A stretch of DNA of 64,000 nt from Ruegeria aquimaris (GTDB lineage: Bacteria > Pseudomonadota > Alphaproteobacteria > Rhodobacterales > Rhodobacteraceae), in assembly GCF_025751555.1 (NCBI RefSeq), contig NZ_JAOWLB010000016.1:50051-114050 (forward strand), written 5' to 3'. This document shows positions 52,743 through 62,386 of this stretch, piece after piece. The notes under the pieces are model-generated. The model did not search any database. It had not been told where the DNA came from and worked only from the letters and a program-made list of their open reading frames with translations. The translations under genes and the position numbers were made by a program. Positions within the stretch are counted from its first letter, which is position 1, and every line of letters begins with the position of its first letter.

Positions 52743-55700
52743 ATGAAAGTCCTGAAATCCGTCTTTCGTTTCTTTCTGTCCCGCCTGTTTTGGACCGCGG
52801 TTGGTTTGCTGGCTCTGTGTGCCCTCATCTGGTTCTTTGGACCCTTGATCAGCATCGGCGATGCCGATCCCCTGGCCAGCGAAATGGTCCGGCTGATCGT
52901 GATCGGTGTTATCCTGGTTCTGTGGCTGCTCTCGCTACTGATCGGTCAATTGCGCGCCGCGCGCGCAAACCGGGATTTTGTTACCGACCTGTCCGCTGCC
53001 GAACCAGAAATTCGCCCAGGCGAGGAAAACGTGGCCGAGGTGCAGGTCAAGTTCCGTAACATCCTCGATCAGATGAAACGATCGAAACTGGGCGGCCGAA
53101 AGTTCCTTCGCGACATGCCATGGTATGTGATCATCGGCCCGCCGGGGACGGGCAAGACGACCGCTTTGCGGCAATCAGGGCTGCATTTTCCCATTGATCT
53201 GTCCGACGACATCAAAGGTGTGGGCGGTACCCGGAACTGTGACTGGTTCTTTACCGAGGACGCGGTGCTTGTCGATACCGCCGGTCGTTATGTTCAACAG
53301 ATGAGCGATCCCGAAGTCGATGCTGCCGAGTGGAGGGGTTTCCTCGGCCTGTTGAAGAAACACAGGGGCCGCCGGGCGTTGAACGGCGTTATCCTGACAT
53401 TGTCGGTACAGGAATTGTCAATGAACGACGCGGCCATTCGCGACTATGGCCGCGAAATCCGCAAGCGACTGGCCGAGCTGCGCGACGAGCTTGGGATCAA
53501 GCTGCCGGTCTACCTGATGATCACCAAGACCGACCTTGTTCCGGGGTTCGAGGATTTCTTTGGCGATTTGTCGTCGCGCGGTCGTGAACAGGTCTGGGGC
53601 GCCACTCTGGGTATCGAAGACCGGGTCGACGGTGTCACCGTCGAACGCGAAATGCGCGCATTGCAAGAGGCGCTGGAATCCCGACTGGTGGCTCGGTTGG
53701 GTTCCGATCTGCCCCTATCCAAGCGGGCGGAACTATTCCGGTTCCCGGGGCAATTCGCGGCGCTGACAGGCCCGATGAAATCGCTCATCGACGCGGTGTT
53801 TGGCGAAAGCAGATACGAAGACAGCCCTTGGCTACGGGGGTTCTACTTTACCTCTGGCACACAAGAAGGCTCGCCCATTGACCGCATGCTGTCCGGCATG
53901 GCCCAATCCCTGGGATTGGCTCCACCCCCGCCCGAACGCCGTGCACACGGGGAAAGCCGTTCTTACTTCCTGCGCAACCTTCTGACTGAATTGATCTTTC
54001 CCGAGGCCGGGATTGGTCGATTTGATCCACGCGCCGAAGATCGCAGGCGTTGGATCTGGCGGGGAACACTTGCGACCTCGGCCTTGGTGGCCGTGGTGGC
54101 CGGGATATTCTTTCTGTTTTCCTTCATCCGCTATTCGGCGGGCATTCGCGCGCAAGAGACCGAACTGACGCAACTGTCGGCGCGCCTGTCAAACGTCGCC
54201 TCGCGGCAGGCGCCGACCGACCCGCTGGATCTGAACCTGGCACTTGAGGCCGCCAACGAGACGTTGAACGCCGCCTCTGTTGTGCCCGAGAGCTTCTTTA
54301 CGGTTCTTGGACCCACAGCCGAGACCGAGTTGGCGCGAGCACAAGAAATCGCATATGACCGTACGTTGCGGAACATCCTCGAACCGCGCATGGTGGCGAT
54401 GCTCGAAGCCACAATGTGGCGCCACTCGCGCGATCCTGACTTTCTGATGGGTGCGCTCAAGGCCTATCTCATGCTCACAGGGCGTTCGCCATACGACGGC
54501 GAATACATTGCCGACTGGTGGCAACTGGCGCTGCCTGAATATGCCCCGATCGATCCGTTCCCGACCGAAGAGGCGCTGGTTCACCAACTCGCAGCGATAG
54601 AGCGGGCAGGGGCGGAAACAGACCGGATCGCACCCGATCCGGAACTGGTCAGCATCTCTCTGGAAAGCATCTGCACCATTCCCCTTGCGGTACGTGCCTA
54701 TCGCAACTTGGTGACGCTTCCCGAGATTAGCGGTCTGCCTGAATGGATACCCGCGGAACACACCGGGCCCAATGGTGCGCGTGTCCTGACGCGCCTGTCG
54801 GAAAAAACCCTCCGCATAGGTTTGCCCGGGGCGTTCACCTATGACGGATTCCACCAGACTGTTCTGCCGCTTGTACCCGAGGTCGCGGCGCAGGCCGTGC
54901 TTGACCGTGAAGTGTTCGCCGGTGGGTGCGCCGAAAGCGCCGAGGCCTCGGTTGCCGTGCTCGAGGCCGATATCCTCAAACTGTACTATGACGACTTCGT
55001 TGCCCAATGGGACGGGTTCCTGCGCGATGTACGGCTCGCACCCATCTCGGACTTGCCGCAAGCGCGCCAGAACCTCAAAGATCTGTCTTCGACCGATAGC
55101 GCGCTGAAACGGCTGATCCTGGCCGTGGTGGCGGAAACGCACCTGACCCGGGTTCCCGAAGACGGCGGCGGTGCCGGTAATGACGCTGCCAAGAAAGGGG
55201 CATTGAAAGCTGCGCAAAAGAAACTGGGCAAAATCGGAGGGCTGCTCAAGAAAGGGTCCAAGATCGCGGGCAAATCCGGCGGATCGGATGCGCCCGAAGC
55301 CCTGCCCGGTGAACCTGTAGCGCTGCATTTTGCACCGATCCGCGCCACGGTGCAGGAGGTCGACGGAGTGCCGCCGCTGCTGGACGACGCGGTCGCCGCT
55401 TTGACTGCACTGTCCAACGAATTGCAGACCGTGGCGGCCAGCCCCGATCCGGAACAGGCCCTGTTGGCCCGTGGCGGTCTGCCCTTGCTGACCGGCGCAA
55501 TCGTCAACGAGGCCGCCGGATTACCCGACCCGATCGACGATTGGATCGGTGGCATCGCGGGGGACACGATCGCAGTCACCCGAGACGCCATCGTCGACCA
55601 ACTAAATGCTCGGTGGAAAGCGGATGTCTTGCCCTTCTGCCTGTCGGCGACAGCCGGACGCTATCCGTTCGATCAGCGCAGCGCGATTGATGTGAACACC

Positions 55701-56285
55701 CAGGATTTTGCTCGGCTGTTTGGTGCGGGCGGTCTGATTGACAGCTTTACCAATGATCACTTGCAGACCTATATCGACAATTCCGTCCGGCCATGGCGGT
55801 GGCGTGCGGATCTGGGATTGGATGATGCGCTGCTCAAACCGTTTGAGAATGCGCGCATGCTGCGCAATGCGCTGTTCCCAGGCGGATCGGGTCCGGTCAT
55901 GGCGTTCAACCTGATGCCACTGGACCTGAGCGCATCGGCAGTTCGGGTGACGCTCAACGTGGATGGGCAGGTGCTGAGCTACTTCAACGCGGCGGCCCGT
56001 CCCATGCCGATGACTTGGCCTGGTCCGGATGGCACCAACATGATCACGATCAGTTTCACCCCCGTGGACGGCACCGGCGATCAGATCACCTCACAAACCG
56101 GGGCCTGGGCGTTTCTCAGGCTGATCCGGTCAGGCAGGCTCCAGGCGACAAACTTGCCCGAAGTGTTCAAGCTGGGTCTTGCAGCAGGCGGTCACAGCGC
56201 GCGGTTTGAGCTGCGGGCCAATTCCGTCGAGAATCCGTTCGACCTGACGGTGTTCTCCGGCTTTGCCTGCCCCCGGGGGTTCTGA
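52743..56285 (+). CDS. tssM: T6SS inner-membrane protein TssM (IcmF)
   Basis: 1180 aa. Two N-terminal membrane segments, then the cytoplasmic NTPase with Walker A GPPGTGKTTALRQSG and a switch VLVDTAGRY, a third membrane helix near residue 445 (TSALVAVVAGIFFLFSFIRY), and a long periplasmic region that reaches TssJ. The C-terminal domain (GRYPFDQRS, PWRWRADLG, TWPGPDGTN) is shared with the chimera at 59090. AGGA precedes the start. Confidence 0.95.
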   Translation: MKVLKSVFRFFLSRLFWTAVGLLALCALIWFFGPLISIGDADPLASEMVRLIVIGVILVLWLLSLLIGQLRAARANRDFVTDLSAAEPEIRPGEENVAEVQVKFRNILDQMKRSKLGGRKFLRDMPWYVIIGPPGTGKTTALRQSGLHFPIDLSDDIKGVGGTRNCDWFFTEDAVLVDTAGRYVQQMSDPEVDAAEWRGFLGLLKKHRGRRALNGVILTLSVQELSMNDAAIRDYGREIRKRLAELRDELGIKLPVYLMITKTDLVPGFEDFFGDLSSRGREQVWGATLGIEDRVDGVTVEREMRALQEALESRLVARLGSDLPLSKRAELFRFPGQFAALTGPMKSLIDAVFGESRYEDSPWLRGFYFTSGTQEGSPIDRMLSGMAQSLGLAPPPPERRAHGESRSYFLRNLLTELIFPEAGIGRFDPRAEDRRRWIWRGTLATSALVAVVAGIFFLFSFIRYSAGIRAQETELTQLSARLSNVASRQAPTDPLDLNLALEAANETLNAASVVPESFFTVLGPTAETELARAQEIAYDRTLRNILEPRMVAMLEATMWRHSRDPDFLMGALKAYLMLTGRSPYDGEYIADWWQLALPEYAPIDPFPTEEALVHQLAAIERAGAETDRIAPDPELVSISLESICTIPLAVRAYRNLVTLPEISGLPEWIPAEHTGPNGARVLTRLSEKTLRIGLPGAFTYDGFHQTVLPLVPEVAAQAVLDREVFAGGCAESAEASVAVLEADILKLYYDDFVAQWDGFLRDVRLAPISDLPQARQNLKDLSSTDSALKRLILAVVAETHLTRVPEDGGGAGNDAAKKGALKAAQKKLGKIGGLLKKGSKIAGKSGGSDAPEALPGEPVALHFAPIRATVQEVDGVPPLLDDAVAALTALSNELQTVAASPDPEQALLARGGLPLLTGAIVNEAAGLPDPIDDWIGGIAGDTIAVTRDAIVDQLNARWKADVLPFCLSATAGRYPFDQRSAIDVNTQDFARLFGAGGLIDSFTNDHLQTYIDNSVRPWRWRADLGLDDALLKPFENARMLRNALFPGGSGPVMAFNLMPLDLSASAVRVTLNVDGQVLSYFNAAARPMPMTWPGPDGTNMITISFTPVDGTGDQITSQTGAWAFLRLIRSGRLQATNLPEVFKLGLAAGGHSARFELRANSVENPFDLTVFSGFACPRGF

Positions 56286-56286
56286 G

Positions 56287-56748
56287 TTGACCGGTTTCTT
56301 TGGTAAGCTTCCCAGTCATGGGGATTTTGTCGTGCGCGGTCTTGGCCAGGGCGTGCGAGGATATCTGGACCGATGGCTTAGTCAAGGATTGGCCTTGGTG
56401 CTGCGTGACGGTGCGCCCTGGCCGCATCGCGGAGTGCGGGGTCTGCTTCAGAGCCCGGCGGGGCCCCTTGCAATCCTCGTGTTGCCCAGTCGAGACACCC
56501 CTGGCCGGGTCTTTCCCCTTACGGCTTGTGTTATGGGGGTTTCAGACAGGCAGGGTGTCGACGAATGGGCAGATCAGGTGTTTCCATTGCTATCTCAGGC
56601 AGCCAGCAACGGGGCCGATCTGGAGCATCTGGCTACAAGCCTTGGCGCGATCAGGTTACCAGATTCGGCGGTTCCTCTGCAGCCTCCGCTGCTGTGGTGC
56701 GATGAGCGAGCGCCCGGGCATCCGGACGGCTATTTCAGCGCGCACTAG
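56287..56748 (+). CDS. tagF: T6SS-associated post-translational regulator TagF, short form
   Basis: 153 aa. The N-terminal GFFGKLPSHGDFVVRGL and the later GRVFPLTACVMGV are the TagF/DUF2094 pattern. A TTG one base after the tssM stop is the likely start. TagF represses assembly by an FHA-linked route independent of the PpkA/PppA pair. The stop shares a CTAG with vgrG on the opposite strand. Confidence 0.87.
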   Translation: MTGFFGKLPSHGDFVVRGLGQGVRGYLDRWLSQGLALVLRDGAPWPHRGVRGLLQSPAGPLAILVLPSRDTPGRVFPLTACVMGVSDRQGVDEWADQVFPLLSQAASNGADLEHLATSLGAIRLPDSAVPLQPPLLWCDERAPGHPDGYFSAH

Positions 56749-59003
56749 TTCTGGTCGATCTTCGAGCCTTTCATCTTGATGCTGCTCGACGCCTTGACGT
56801 CGATCTTGCCGCTGCCTTGCACCTTAATGTCCTTGCCCTTGATCTGGATCGTACCGTCCTTTTTCATCAGAATGGACGCCGATCCGGTCTTGATCAGGAT
56901 TTCGTCACCTGCGTCGATGGCCAGTTTCTTGCCGACCTTAAGCGTCATGCTGTCGCCGACCGTATAGTCGGCCTTCTTGCCGACCGATTGCGTCAGATCC
57001 TTGCCGACCTGAACGGAACGGTTGCCGCCAACGGTCCAGCTGTCATCGCTGCCGACAGAGTGGGTCTGACTTGCGCCGACCGAGACCGAGCGCGTCGCTC
57101 CGATGTCATTGGATTGGGGTCCACCGACAGTTCGTTGCTCGGCCGCGCCGACCGTGTCCACACGTACCGCGCCGACGCTGACCGTCTGAATCGCGCCAAC
57201 CGTCTGGGTGTGGTTGACCCCGATGGTTTCGGTCGAATTCGAACCAACGCTGATGGTTTCATTGGAACCGACCGTCAGCGATCTGTTGACCCCAACGGTT
57301 TCGGTGTCGTTCTGTCCGATCATTACGGTCCGGTTTACATCGACGGTCGTATCCTTGTTGTTGGCGACATACTCGCTTCGGTCGTGATTGATTTCCTGTC
57401 TCGCGTCGTGCCCGACCGACTCATAGAAGTCATTGCCGATGGTGCGGCTTTCGTTGTTCTTGACCAGTTCGTTGTGATCTTTCTCGGCCTGGAAATAGAC
57501 CTCTTCACTGCCTTTGGCGTCTTCGAAACGAAGCTCGTTAAACCCGCCGCCGCCGGGAGAGCTGTTGGATTTCCACCCTGACTGGGTTGCGTTTGACGGA
57601 AGGGCATAAGGCGGCATCTGTTCGGCGTTATAGACACGCCCGGTGATGATCGGTTGATCCGGGTCGCCCTCGAGGAAATCGACGATCACTTCCTGGCCGA
57701 TGCGGGGGATCTGGATAAAACCCCAGCCGGACCCGGCCCAGACCGAACTCACCCTGATAAAACAGGTGGTGTTTTCGTCCTTGACGCCTTCGCGGTCCCA
57801 GTGGAACTGCACTTTGACGCGAGAATACTCATCCGTGTAGATTTCCTCGCCAGCGGGCCCCACGACCACCGCGGTTTGCGGGCCGCGCATGACCGGCACG
57901 CGCGCCTTGCGGGGCGGATGATAGGGGAGCGACAGGGGTTGCACCAGCCAGCGTGCCTCGAACCCATCCTGTTCGCCACGCTTGCCTTGTCCGGCGAAGT
58001 ACTCGGCATCCCAGATGTCATAATCGGCCTGCAGGATAAAGAATTCCACGTTTTCGTTGCGCCTGGGGTGCTCGACCAGTTTGAACACGTAGCCGCTGCT
58101 GGGGCCTCGGGCCGATGTCTGCGCTTCGGCCCGTTCGGCTTTGGATTGCGCGGAAATGTTTCGAACCTGGGCCAGATCCTTTCCGCGCCCGTGATCAACG
58201 TAGTACCCGGGATAGGAATATTGCTGCTTGTCGGCCAGCGAAGTGCCGCGCATCTCTTCGGACATCGCGATCAGATCGGCAGAGGGGCGGGTGAAGTCGT
58301 AATCCGTATGGGTCCAGCCTGCGGATACCACTCTGTCGGTGCGTTTCCATTCGCTGATGCATTCGGCATCCAACGCAGCCAGCTGCAAGTTCATGTCATA
58401 TTCGACGGTTTCATAACCATGCACGCTGTCCAACTCTTGGTTGCCGTCAACCAGAACCAGTTTGTGTTCGCCGTCTTCAAAGGTGAAAAAGTACCAAATG
58501 CCCTCGTGCTGCATCAGGCGTTCGAGAAAGTTCAGATCGCTTTCATCGTATTGCACACAGTACTCTCGGGGCGTGTAACTGCCGGTCAGTCTGATTTCGT
58601 AAGAGCCGATCCCGTGCTGATTGAGAACATGTTCGATGATGTCGGGAACGGTCTTTTCCTGGAAAATCCGGTTGTCGGTTGTCTTCGACAGGAACCACAG
58701 GTTCGGCCGCAGGATCAGCACATAACGCGCCATCCCCTCGGTCACTCCACCAAAGCAGAACTCGTCGACATAGCCGTTGAAATACCGGGGCTCATGGTCG
58801 CCCTGGATCGTGATCGAGACCATCTCACCCAACAGGTCCTGGGAATCGATGTTGGGGTTCAGACTCACAGCGGTCAGTTCGTACCGGAAACACGAACCGG
58901 CCATATCCCGACCTTTCAGGCTACAGAATCGCAGTCCGTCCTCGGCGTCGTCATCCGCGGGCGGTAAGGGGGAATGCAGCTTAATGTTACGTGCTTCAAA
59001 CAT
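56745..59003 (-). CDS. vgrG: T6SS spike protein VgrG (TssI)
   Basis: 752 aa. The gp27-like N-terminal part (LLGEMVSITIQGD through QHEGIWYFFTFEDGEHKLVL) and the gp5 OB-like neck (VVGPAGEEIYTDEYSRVKVQFHWDREG, ending QEVIVDFLEGDPDQPIITGRVYN) are intact. The rest is an 8-residue repeat beta-helix needle (see the repeat entry). No enzymatic C-terminal extension follows, so it is a structural spike that carries PAAR-type cargo. ATG 59003 has AGGA 7 bases upstream. Convergent with tagF. Confidence 0.96.
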   Translation of the reverse strand: MFEARNIKLHSPLPPADDDAEDGLRFCSLKGRDMAGSCFRYELTAVSLNPNIDSQDLLGEMVSITIQGDHEPRYFNGYVDEFCFGGVTEGMARYVLILRPNLWFLSKTTDNRIFQEKTVPDIIEHVLNQHGIGSYEIRLTGSYTPREYCVQYDESDLNFLERLMQHEGIWYFFTFEDGEHKLVLVDGNQELDSVHGYETVEYDMNLQLAALDAECISEWKRTDRVVSAGWTHTDYDFTRPSADLIAMSEEMRGTSLADKQQYSYPGYYVDHGRGKDLAQVRNISAQSKAERAEAQTSARGPSSGYVFKLVEHPRRNENVEFFILQADYDIWDAEYFAGQGKRGEQDGFEARWLVQPLSLPYHPPRKARVPVMRGPQTAVVVGPAGEEIYTDEYSRVKVQFHWDREGVKDENTTCFIRVSSVWAGSGWGFIQIPRIGQEVIVDFLEGDPDQPIITGRVYNAEQMPPYALPSNATQSGWKSNSSPGGGGFNELRFEDAKGSEEVYFQAEKDHNELVKNNESRTIGNDFYESVGHDARQEINHDRSEYVANNKDTTVDVNRTVMIGQNDTETVGVNRSLTVGSNETISVGSNSTETIGVNHTQTVGAIQTVSVGAVRVDTVGAAEQRTVGGPQSNDIGATRSVSVGASQTHSVGSDDSWTVGGNRSVQVGKDLTQSVGKKADYTVGDSMTLKVGKKLAIDAGDEILIKTGSASILMKKDGTIQIKGKDIKVQGSGKIDVKASSSIKMKGSKIDQN
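56925..57443 (-). repeat. Octapeptide repeat array encoding the VgrG beta-helix
   Basis: About 21 consecutive 8-residue units with the pattern [T/S]-[V/I]-G-x5 (for example TVGVNRSL, SVGSNSTE, TIGVNHTQ, TVGAIQTV, SVGASQTH). The T4 gp5 needle uses VxGxxxxx repeats to build a triple-stranded beta-helix; the same build is expected here. The period is 24 bases but the DNA copies are diverged. Confidence 0.85.
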
Positions 59004-59089
59004 CTTTCGTCCTCGGTGGCTCACCAAGACAACAACAAATCCGTTTCAGTATAGCGCGTTTTCAGCGTGCTGCGTGGATTTTCGTCGGA
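59004..59089. promoter_or_regulatory. Short intergenic region upstream of vgrG
   Basis: 86 bases between the vgrG start and the end of the TssL-TssM chimera gene, both on the minus strand. It could hold a vgrG promoter; no clear motif beyond the AGGA ribosome site. Confidence 0.35.
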
Positions 59090-61513
59090 CTACAAGACCG
59101 GTGGGCACGAAAGGCCCTGAACAGCCGCGCGCGCCGATACAGGGTTAACCTCGTGATCGAACTCCATCTCGACGAACACCCGCCCGCCCTCTGTTCGCAA
59201 ATCCACCAGGATCCTGCGCCCTCCGTCACGCGCGCGTAGTCGCAGGTCGTCCAGCAAACGATATAGCCCCCACAGGCCGACATGAGACAGGCGTGTTGTC
59301 TGATCGCCAAGGCGAAAGGTCACTTCGACACCCCCCGTTGGATCGGGGCCGGGCCAAGAGAGATGTGCGGCCTCGCCGGTTGCCCGGATCGGTGCCGCAT
59401 TGCCACCCAGCGTCATAAGCGTTTCGCCACGTTCGGCCAGCGCCGACACTCTCATCTCTGTTCCCAACTCGCCGTTGGCCCCAAAGAGCGCCTGGTCGAC
59501 CAAGGCCGCGCGTTCGAGAAACGCCGCGCCTTCGGGGGTCAGACCAGCGAAACGCGCCTCGGGCTTCCATCTCCACGGGCTTTCGGAGGTATCGAGATAA
59601 GGACCGGCATAGGCCGACAGGAATACGGCGAAGGCACCGGTAGGTCCAAACAGAGCGGCAAGGCCCCCCTGATCCACATCTGCCCCGTCGGAGAAGGGGT
59701 AACGCCCTTGGATCAACTGGCGGCAGAGTGGGAAAACATCCTGTTGCCACTGCCTGAGGATTGGGTTTGATTGGCGCGATCCGGTTGTCTGCCCCGCTTG
59801 GGCCAGAACGTCTTCGGCAATCTGGACAACGATCCGCGGCGCTGCCTTGAGCGCCTGAACGGAACGCGCGCTTTCATGGACGCTCATCAGCCTTTGATCA
59901 CCGCGCTCGGCATTCACATCAATGGATCCAAGCGCCACGTTGAGGCTGGAAAACAGGCGAGCGATTTCGGCCAGGCGACCCTGTTCCACATATTGGATCA
60001 TCGCCCCGAAGCGGGTCGCAATCCGCAACTGTTGCGCATGGCTTCTGCTGGTGTCGCCGCCGCCGATTTCTGTCCAGACCCGTCGCAGCAGTGCGTCCAG
60101 CGGCCCGGGGGATTTGCTTAGCACCCCGGAAACGAGAATTGCGGTTTCCCTGTCGACAAAGGGCCGGACCCTTACATCGGCCAGCCAGTCGCTCCAGGCA
60201 TCCAGCGTTTCGCTCAATAGCCGGTTTTCCAACAGATCCGCGGTATCATTGCGCGGTGACAGCGTCACTCCGGTTACTATCGGTCCGGCCTTCCGGGCGG
60301 CCTGCACCGCCAGACCCAGTTCGTATTGGCGCGCGGTTTGCCAACCAGATGCGGTGAACAGTCCGGGCAAACCACCTGACAAGGATGCGCCGGACCGGTG
60401 AACCAACACGGCGCCTATGCCGGGGACCCATTGGTCCGGCTGCCAGCGCGGCAGGCTGCGGGTTCCCTCGGCACGCAGCAGTTCGAGCCAGGCACGGCTG
60501 GGTTCGTCGGCTTCCGCGGCAAACTCGCGCACCAGGTTCATCAGTTCCGGGTCTTCGGCCGACAACCCGATACTGGGCCGGGTCAGTTCGGAAACATGCG
60601 GAGCAAGCTCTGGCGCGTTATCTTCCAGCCAACCGGTCAAGTAGGCGGGATGCCAGTCGAGATCACCGATCAGCACCGCCCAGGCGCGCAGGGCGTCGTA
60701 GATCATCAAGCCTTGGCCTTCGACGGCCAGCCTCTCCTCGATTGCAGCCCGTATCTCAGACGGCAGCATCCTTTGCACCCGCTCCGCATGCCGGGTACTT
60801 GCCTGGGTCAAGGCATCGAAAACAGGCAAGCGCAACGAACCACCAAACGGGGCCTTGGTCGCGGCGCGCTTCACTTGCGCCAGCGCTTCGGCGCTTGCAT
60901 CGAGTTGCGCCGCAACAGAAAGAGATGGGTCGAGATCAGCCTGCGCCTGCTGAAAGCGGTCGAGAACGGCGGATTGGTACCTGTATTCAAGAAATCCCGC
61001 ATAAGCTGCAAGTAGAACAACAAACAAGGCCACGCTGAACAGGGCGTATTTCCCCCAGCCGGTGCGTTGACGCTGGTAACCCTGCCGCAAGTCCCTGCAC
61101 TGTGCCATGACGCTATCCAGGAATTCACCCAACGCGGTCAGCTCGCCACCTTCGCGCCGGGCCGTGTCGGCAAAATCCCGGATGCGATTCAGATCGATTT
61201 CCCGCCCGTCAAACAGTCTTTGCTGTGCGACGATAGCCCAAGTCGAAAGACGGGTTCGAGGCAAGGACCGGGCGCGCCGATCAATGAGAACGCCAAGCGA
61301 GTAGCGCGCGGGCTTTATCGCCACGCGCGGAACGCCTGAATCCTGTAGCCGCGTCTCGAAGGCATCCAGAAGAGCCTCCGCCTCTTCGCACATTGTCCGT
61401 TCGCCGGATTTCGATTTCCGTTCCATCGCATCCGCAAACGCAAGAACCGGTTCGGACAGAGCCACGTAAGGCTGGCCCTTGCCGGGACCCGGGGGACGCG
61501 CGCCTCGCGCCAT
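59090..61513 (-). CDS. TssL-TssM chimera: divergent DotU domain, one membrane helix and a TssM-like periplasmic region
   Basis: 807 aa. Residues ~40-145 look like a divergent DotU/TssL cytoplasmic domain (ARYSLGVLIDRRARS, TWAIVAQQRLFDGREI), a membrane helix spans ~155-173, and the rest is a TssM-like periplasmic part. The last ~200 residues are paralogous to TssM at 52743 through GRYPFSDG, SPWRWKPEA, LSWPGPDPTG and a GLWGLYRLLDD segment, ending in SCPPVL. The NTPase domain of TssM is missing, with no Walker A. ATG 61513 was preferred to a TTG 3 bases earlier. It is transcribed with the M15 peptidase and pppA. Role proposed: an accessory or alternative membrane complex component. Confidence 0.8.
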   Translation of the reverse strand: MARGARPPGPGKGQPYVALSEPVLAFADAMERKSKSGERTMCEEAEALLDAFETRLQDSGVPRVAIKPARYSLGVLIDRRARSLPRTRLSTWAIVAQQRLFDGREIDLNRIRDFADTARREGGELTALGEFLDSVMAQCRDLRQGYQRQRTGWGKYALFSVALFVVLLAAYAGFLEYRYQSAVLDRFQQAQADLDPSLSVAAQLDASAEALAQVKRAATKAPFGGSLRLPVFDALTQASTRHAERVQRMLPSEIRAAIEERLAVEGQGLMIYDALRAWAVLIGDLDWHPAYLTGWLEDNAPELAPHVSELTRPSIGLSAEDPELMNLVREFAAEADEPSRAWLELLRAEGTRSLPRWQPDQWVPGIGAVLVHRSGASLSGGLPGLFTASGWQTARQYELGLAVQAARKAGPIVTGVTLSPRNDTADLLENRLLSETLDAWSDWLADVRVRPFVDRETAILVSGVLSKSPGPLDALLRRVWTEIGGGDTSRSHAQQLRIATRFGAMIQYVEQGRLAEIARLFSSLNVALGSIDVNAERGDQRLMSVHESARSVQALKAAPRIVVQIAEDVLAQAGQTTGSRQSNPILRQWQQDVFPLCRQLIQGRYPFSDGADVDQGGLAALFGPTGAFAVFLSAYAGPYLDTSESPWRWKPEARFAGLTPEGAAFLERAALVDQALFGANGELGTEMRVSALAERGETLMTLGGNAAPIRATGEAAHLSWPGPDPTGGVEVTFRLGDQTTRLSHVGLWGLYRLLDDLRLRARDGGRRILVDLRTEGGRVFVEMEFDHEVNPVSARAAVQGLSCPPVL

Positions 61514-61516
61514 CAA

Positions 61517-62383
61517 TCACAGCTTTCCTTCGGCCTGCCAGTCGCGCAGGGTTTCTTCGCCAATCTCGAAATGCATCGAGTCTTCGCGGTTCCAGGTGGC
61601 CCCCCAGAACCATCCTTCTTCGTTGAAAAGCTCGGCCAAAAGCAACAGGCCGAACTGCGTACCGCCATCTCCGAACCCATCCAGCTGGCCCTCGAGCTTC
61701 AGGTCTATTGCCGTTCCCCATGAATGGTTCGACACGGAGGTTGCAGATCCCCGGATCAGGCGCGCGCACAGGGCGCCTGCGGTTCCCATCGCCGCATAGA
61801 TATCGGGTTCTGACGTCTGCAACTGAGCCATGATGCGCTCCAGTGAATCGAGCGCTGGACGTACCATGGTCACCCGGATCGGGCCGATTTGACGGGTTTC
61901 CAATAGCGACTTGAGGCGCGGGTTGCTGACCGGTTGGCATTCGGTGGAATAGCTGTCTCGGGGATGGCCGAGGATATCCAGCATCACGCGGTTCTTTGGC
62001 TGGGTGATACCGGCATTGAATCGAGATTTCGCCAGGATCATCTCCTCTGTCATCTCTTCTGTTTCCTGGTGATCTCCGGTTTCTTCCAGCGAAGTCATCT
62101 GAGCTGCATCCACCTGGGTCGGCTGTCCCCTGGCCGCGAGCCCGGACAACAGGCTGGTGTCCTCGGACAGACGCTTGACTTCGGCTTCAAGGTCACGCTG
62201 CGTGTCGCGCAGGCGCACAATGTCGCTACGCAGGTCCGCGATGTCCTTGTCCGTTCCGTTCAGGCGCATTTCCATGGTCCCATCCGCAGTCTGAAGCAAC
62301 GCTCCAACAACGGCGAACGCTATGGCCGCGACGATGAGGCCGATGGCGATGATAATGGGACCGATCAGGGTTCCCTGACGCAT
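61517..62383 (-). CDS. Membrane-anchored M15 (VanY/D-Ala-D-Ala) peptidase
   Basis: 288 aa. N-terminal membrane helix (residues 7-30), coiled-coil stretch (~40-78), then an M15 metallopeptidase domain: SNHSWGTAIDL supplies H220 and D227, and MHFE supplies H271, the three zinc ligands. A cell-wall DD- or LD-peptidase in the T6SS cluster likely opens peptidoglycan for the trans-envelope complex, a job given to L,D-endopeptidases such as TagX elsewhere. Its stop is 3 bases before the chimera ATG and its start 3 bases after the pppA stop, so the three form one operon. Confidence 0.85.
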   Translation of the reverse strand: MRQGTLIGPIIIAIGLIVAAIAFAVVGALLQTADGTMEMRLNGTDKDIADLRSDIVRLRDTQRDLEAEVKRLSEDTSLLSGLAARGQPTQVDAAQMTSLEETGDHQETEEMTEEMILAKSRFNAGITQPKNRVMLDILGHPRDSYSTECQPVSNPRLKSLLETRQIGPIRVTMVRPALDSLERIMAQLQTSEPDIYAAMGTAGALCARLIRGSATSVSNHSWGTAIDLKLEGQLDGFGDGGTQFGLLLLAELFNEEGWFWGATWNREDSMHFEIGEETLRDWQAEGKL

Positions 62384-62386
62384 GTA

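Noticed and set aside
56925..57443. CRISPR-like periodicity
   Set aside because: The 24-base period encodes in-frame octapeptides of VgrG; there are no identical repeats with spacers.
57654..58967. Plus-strand 437-codon frame over vgrG
   Set aside because: Antisense to the VgrG N-terminal domains; no recognisable sequence.
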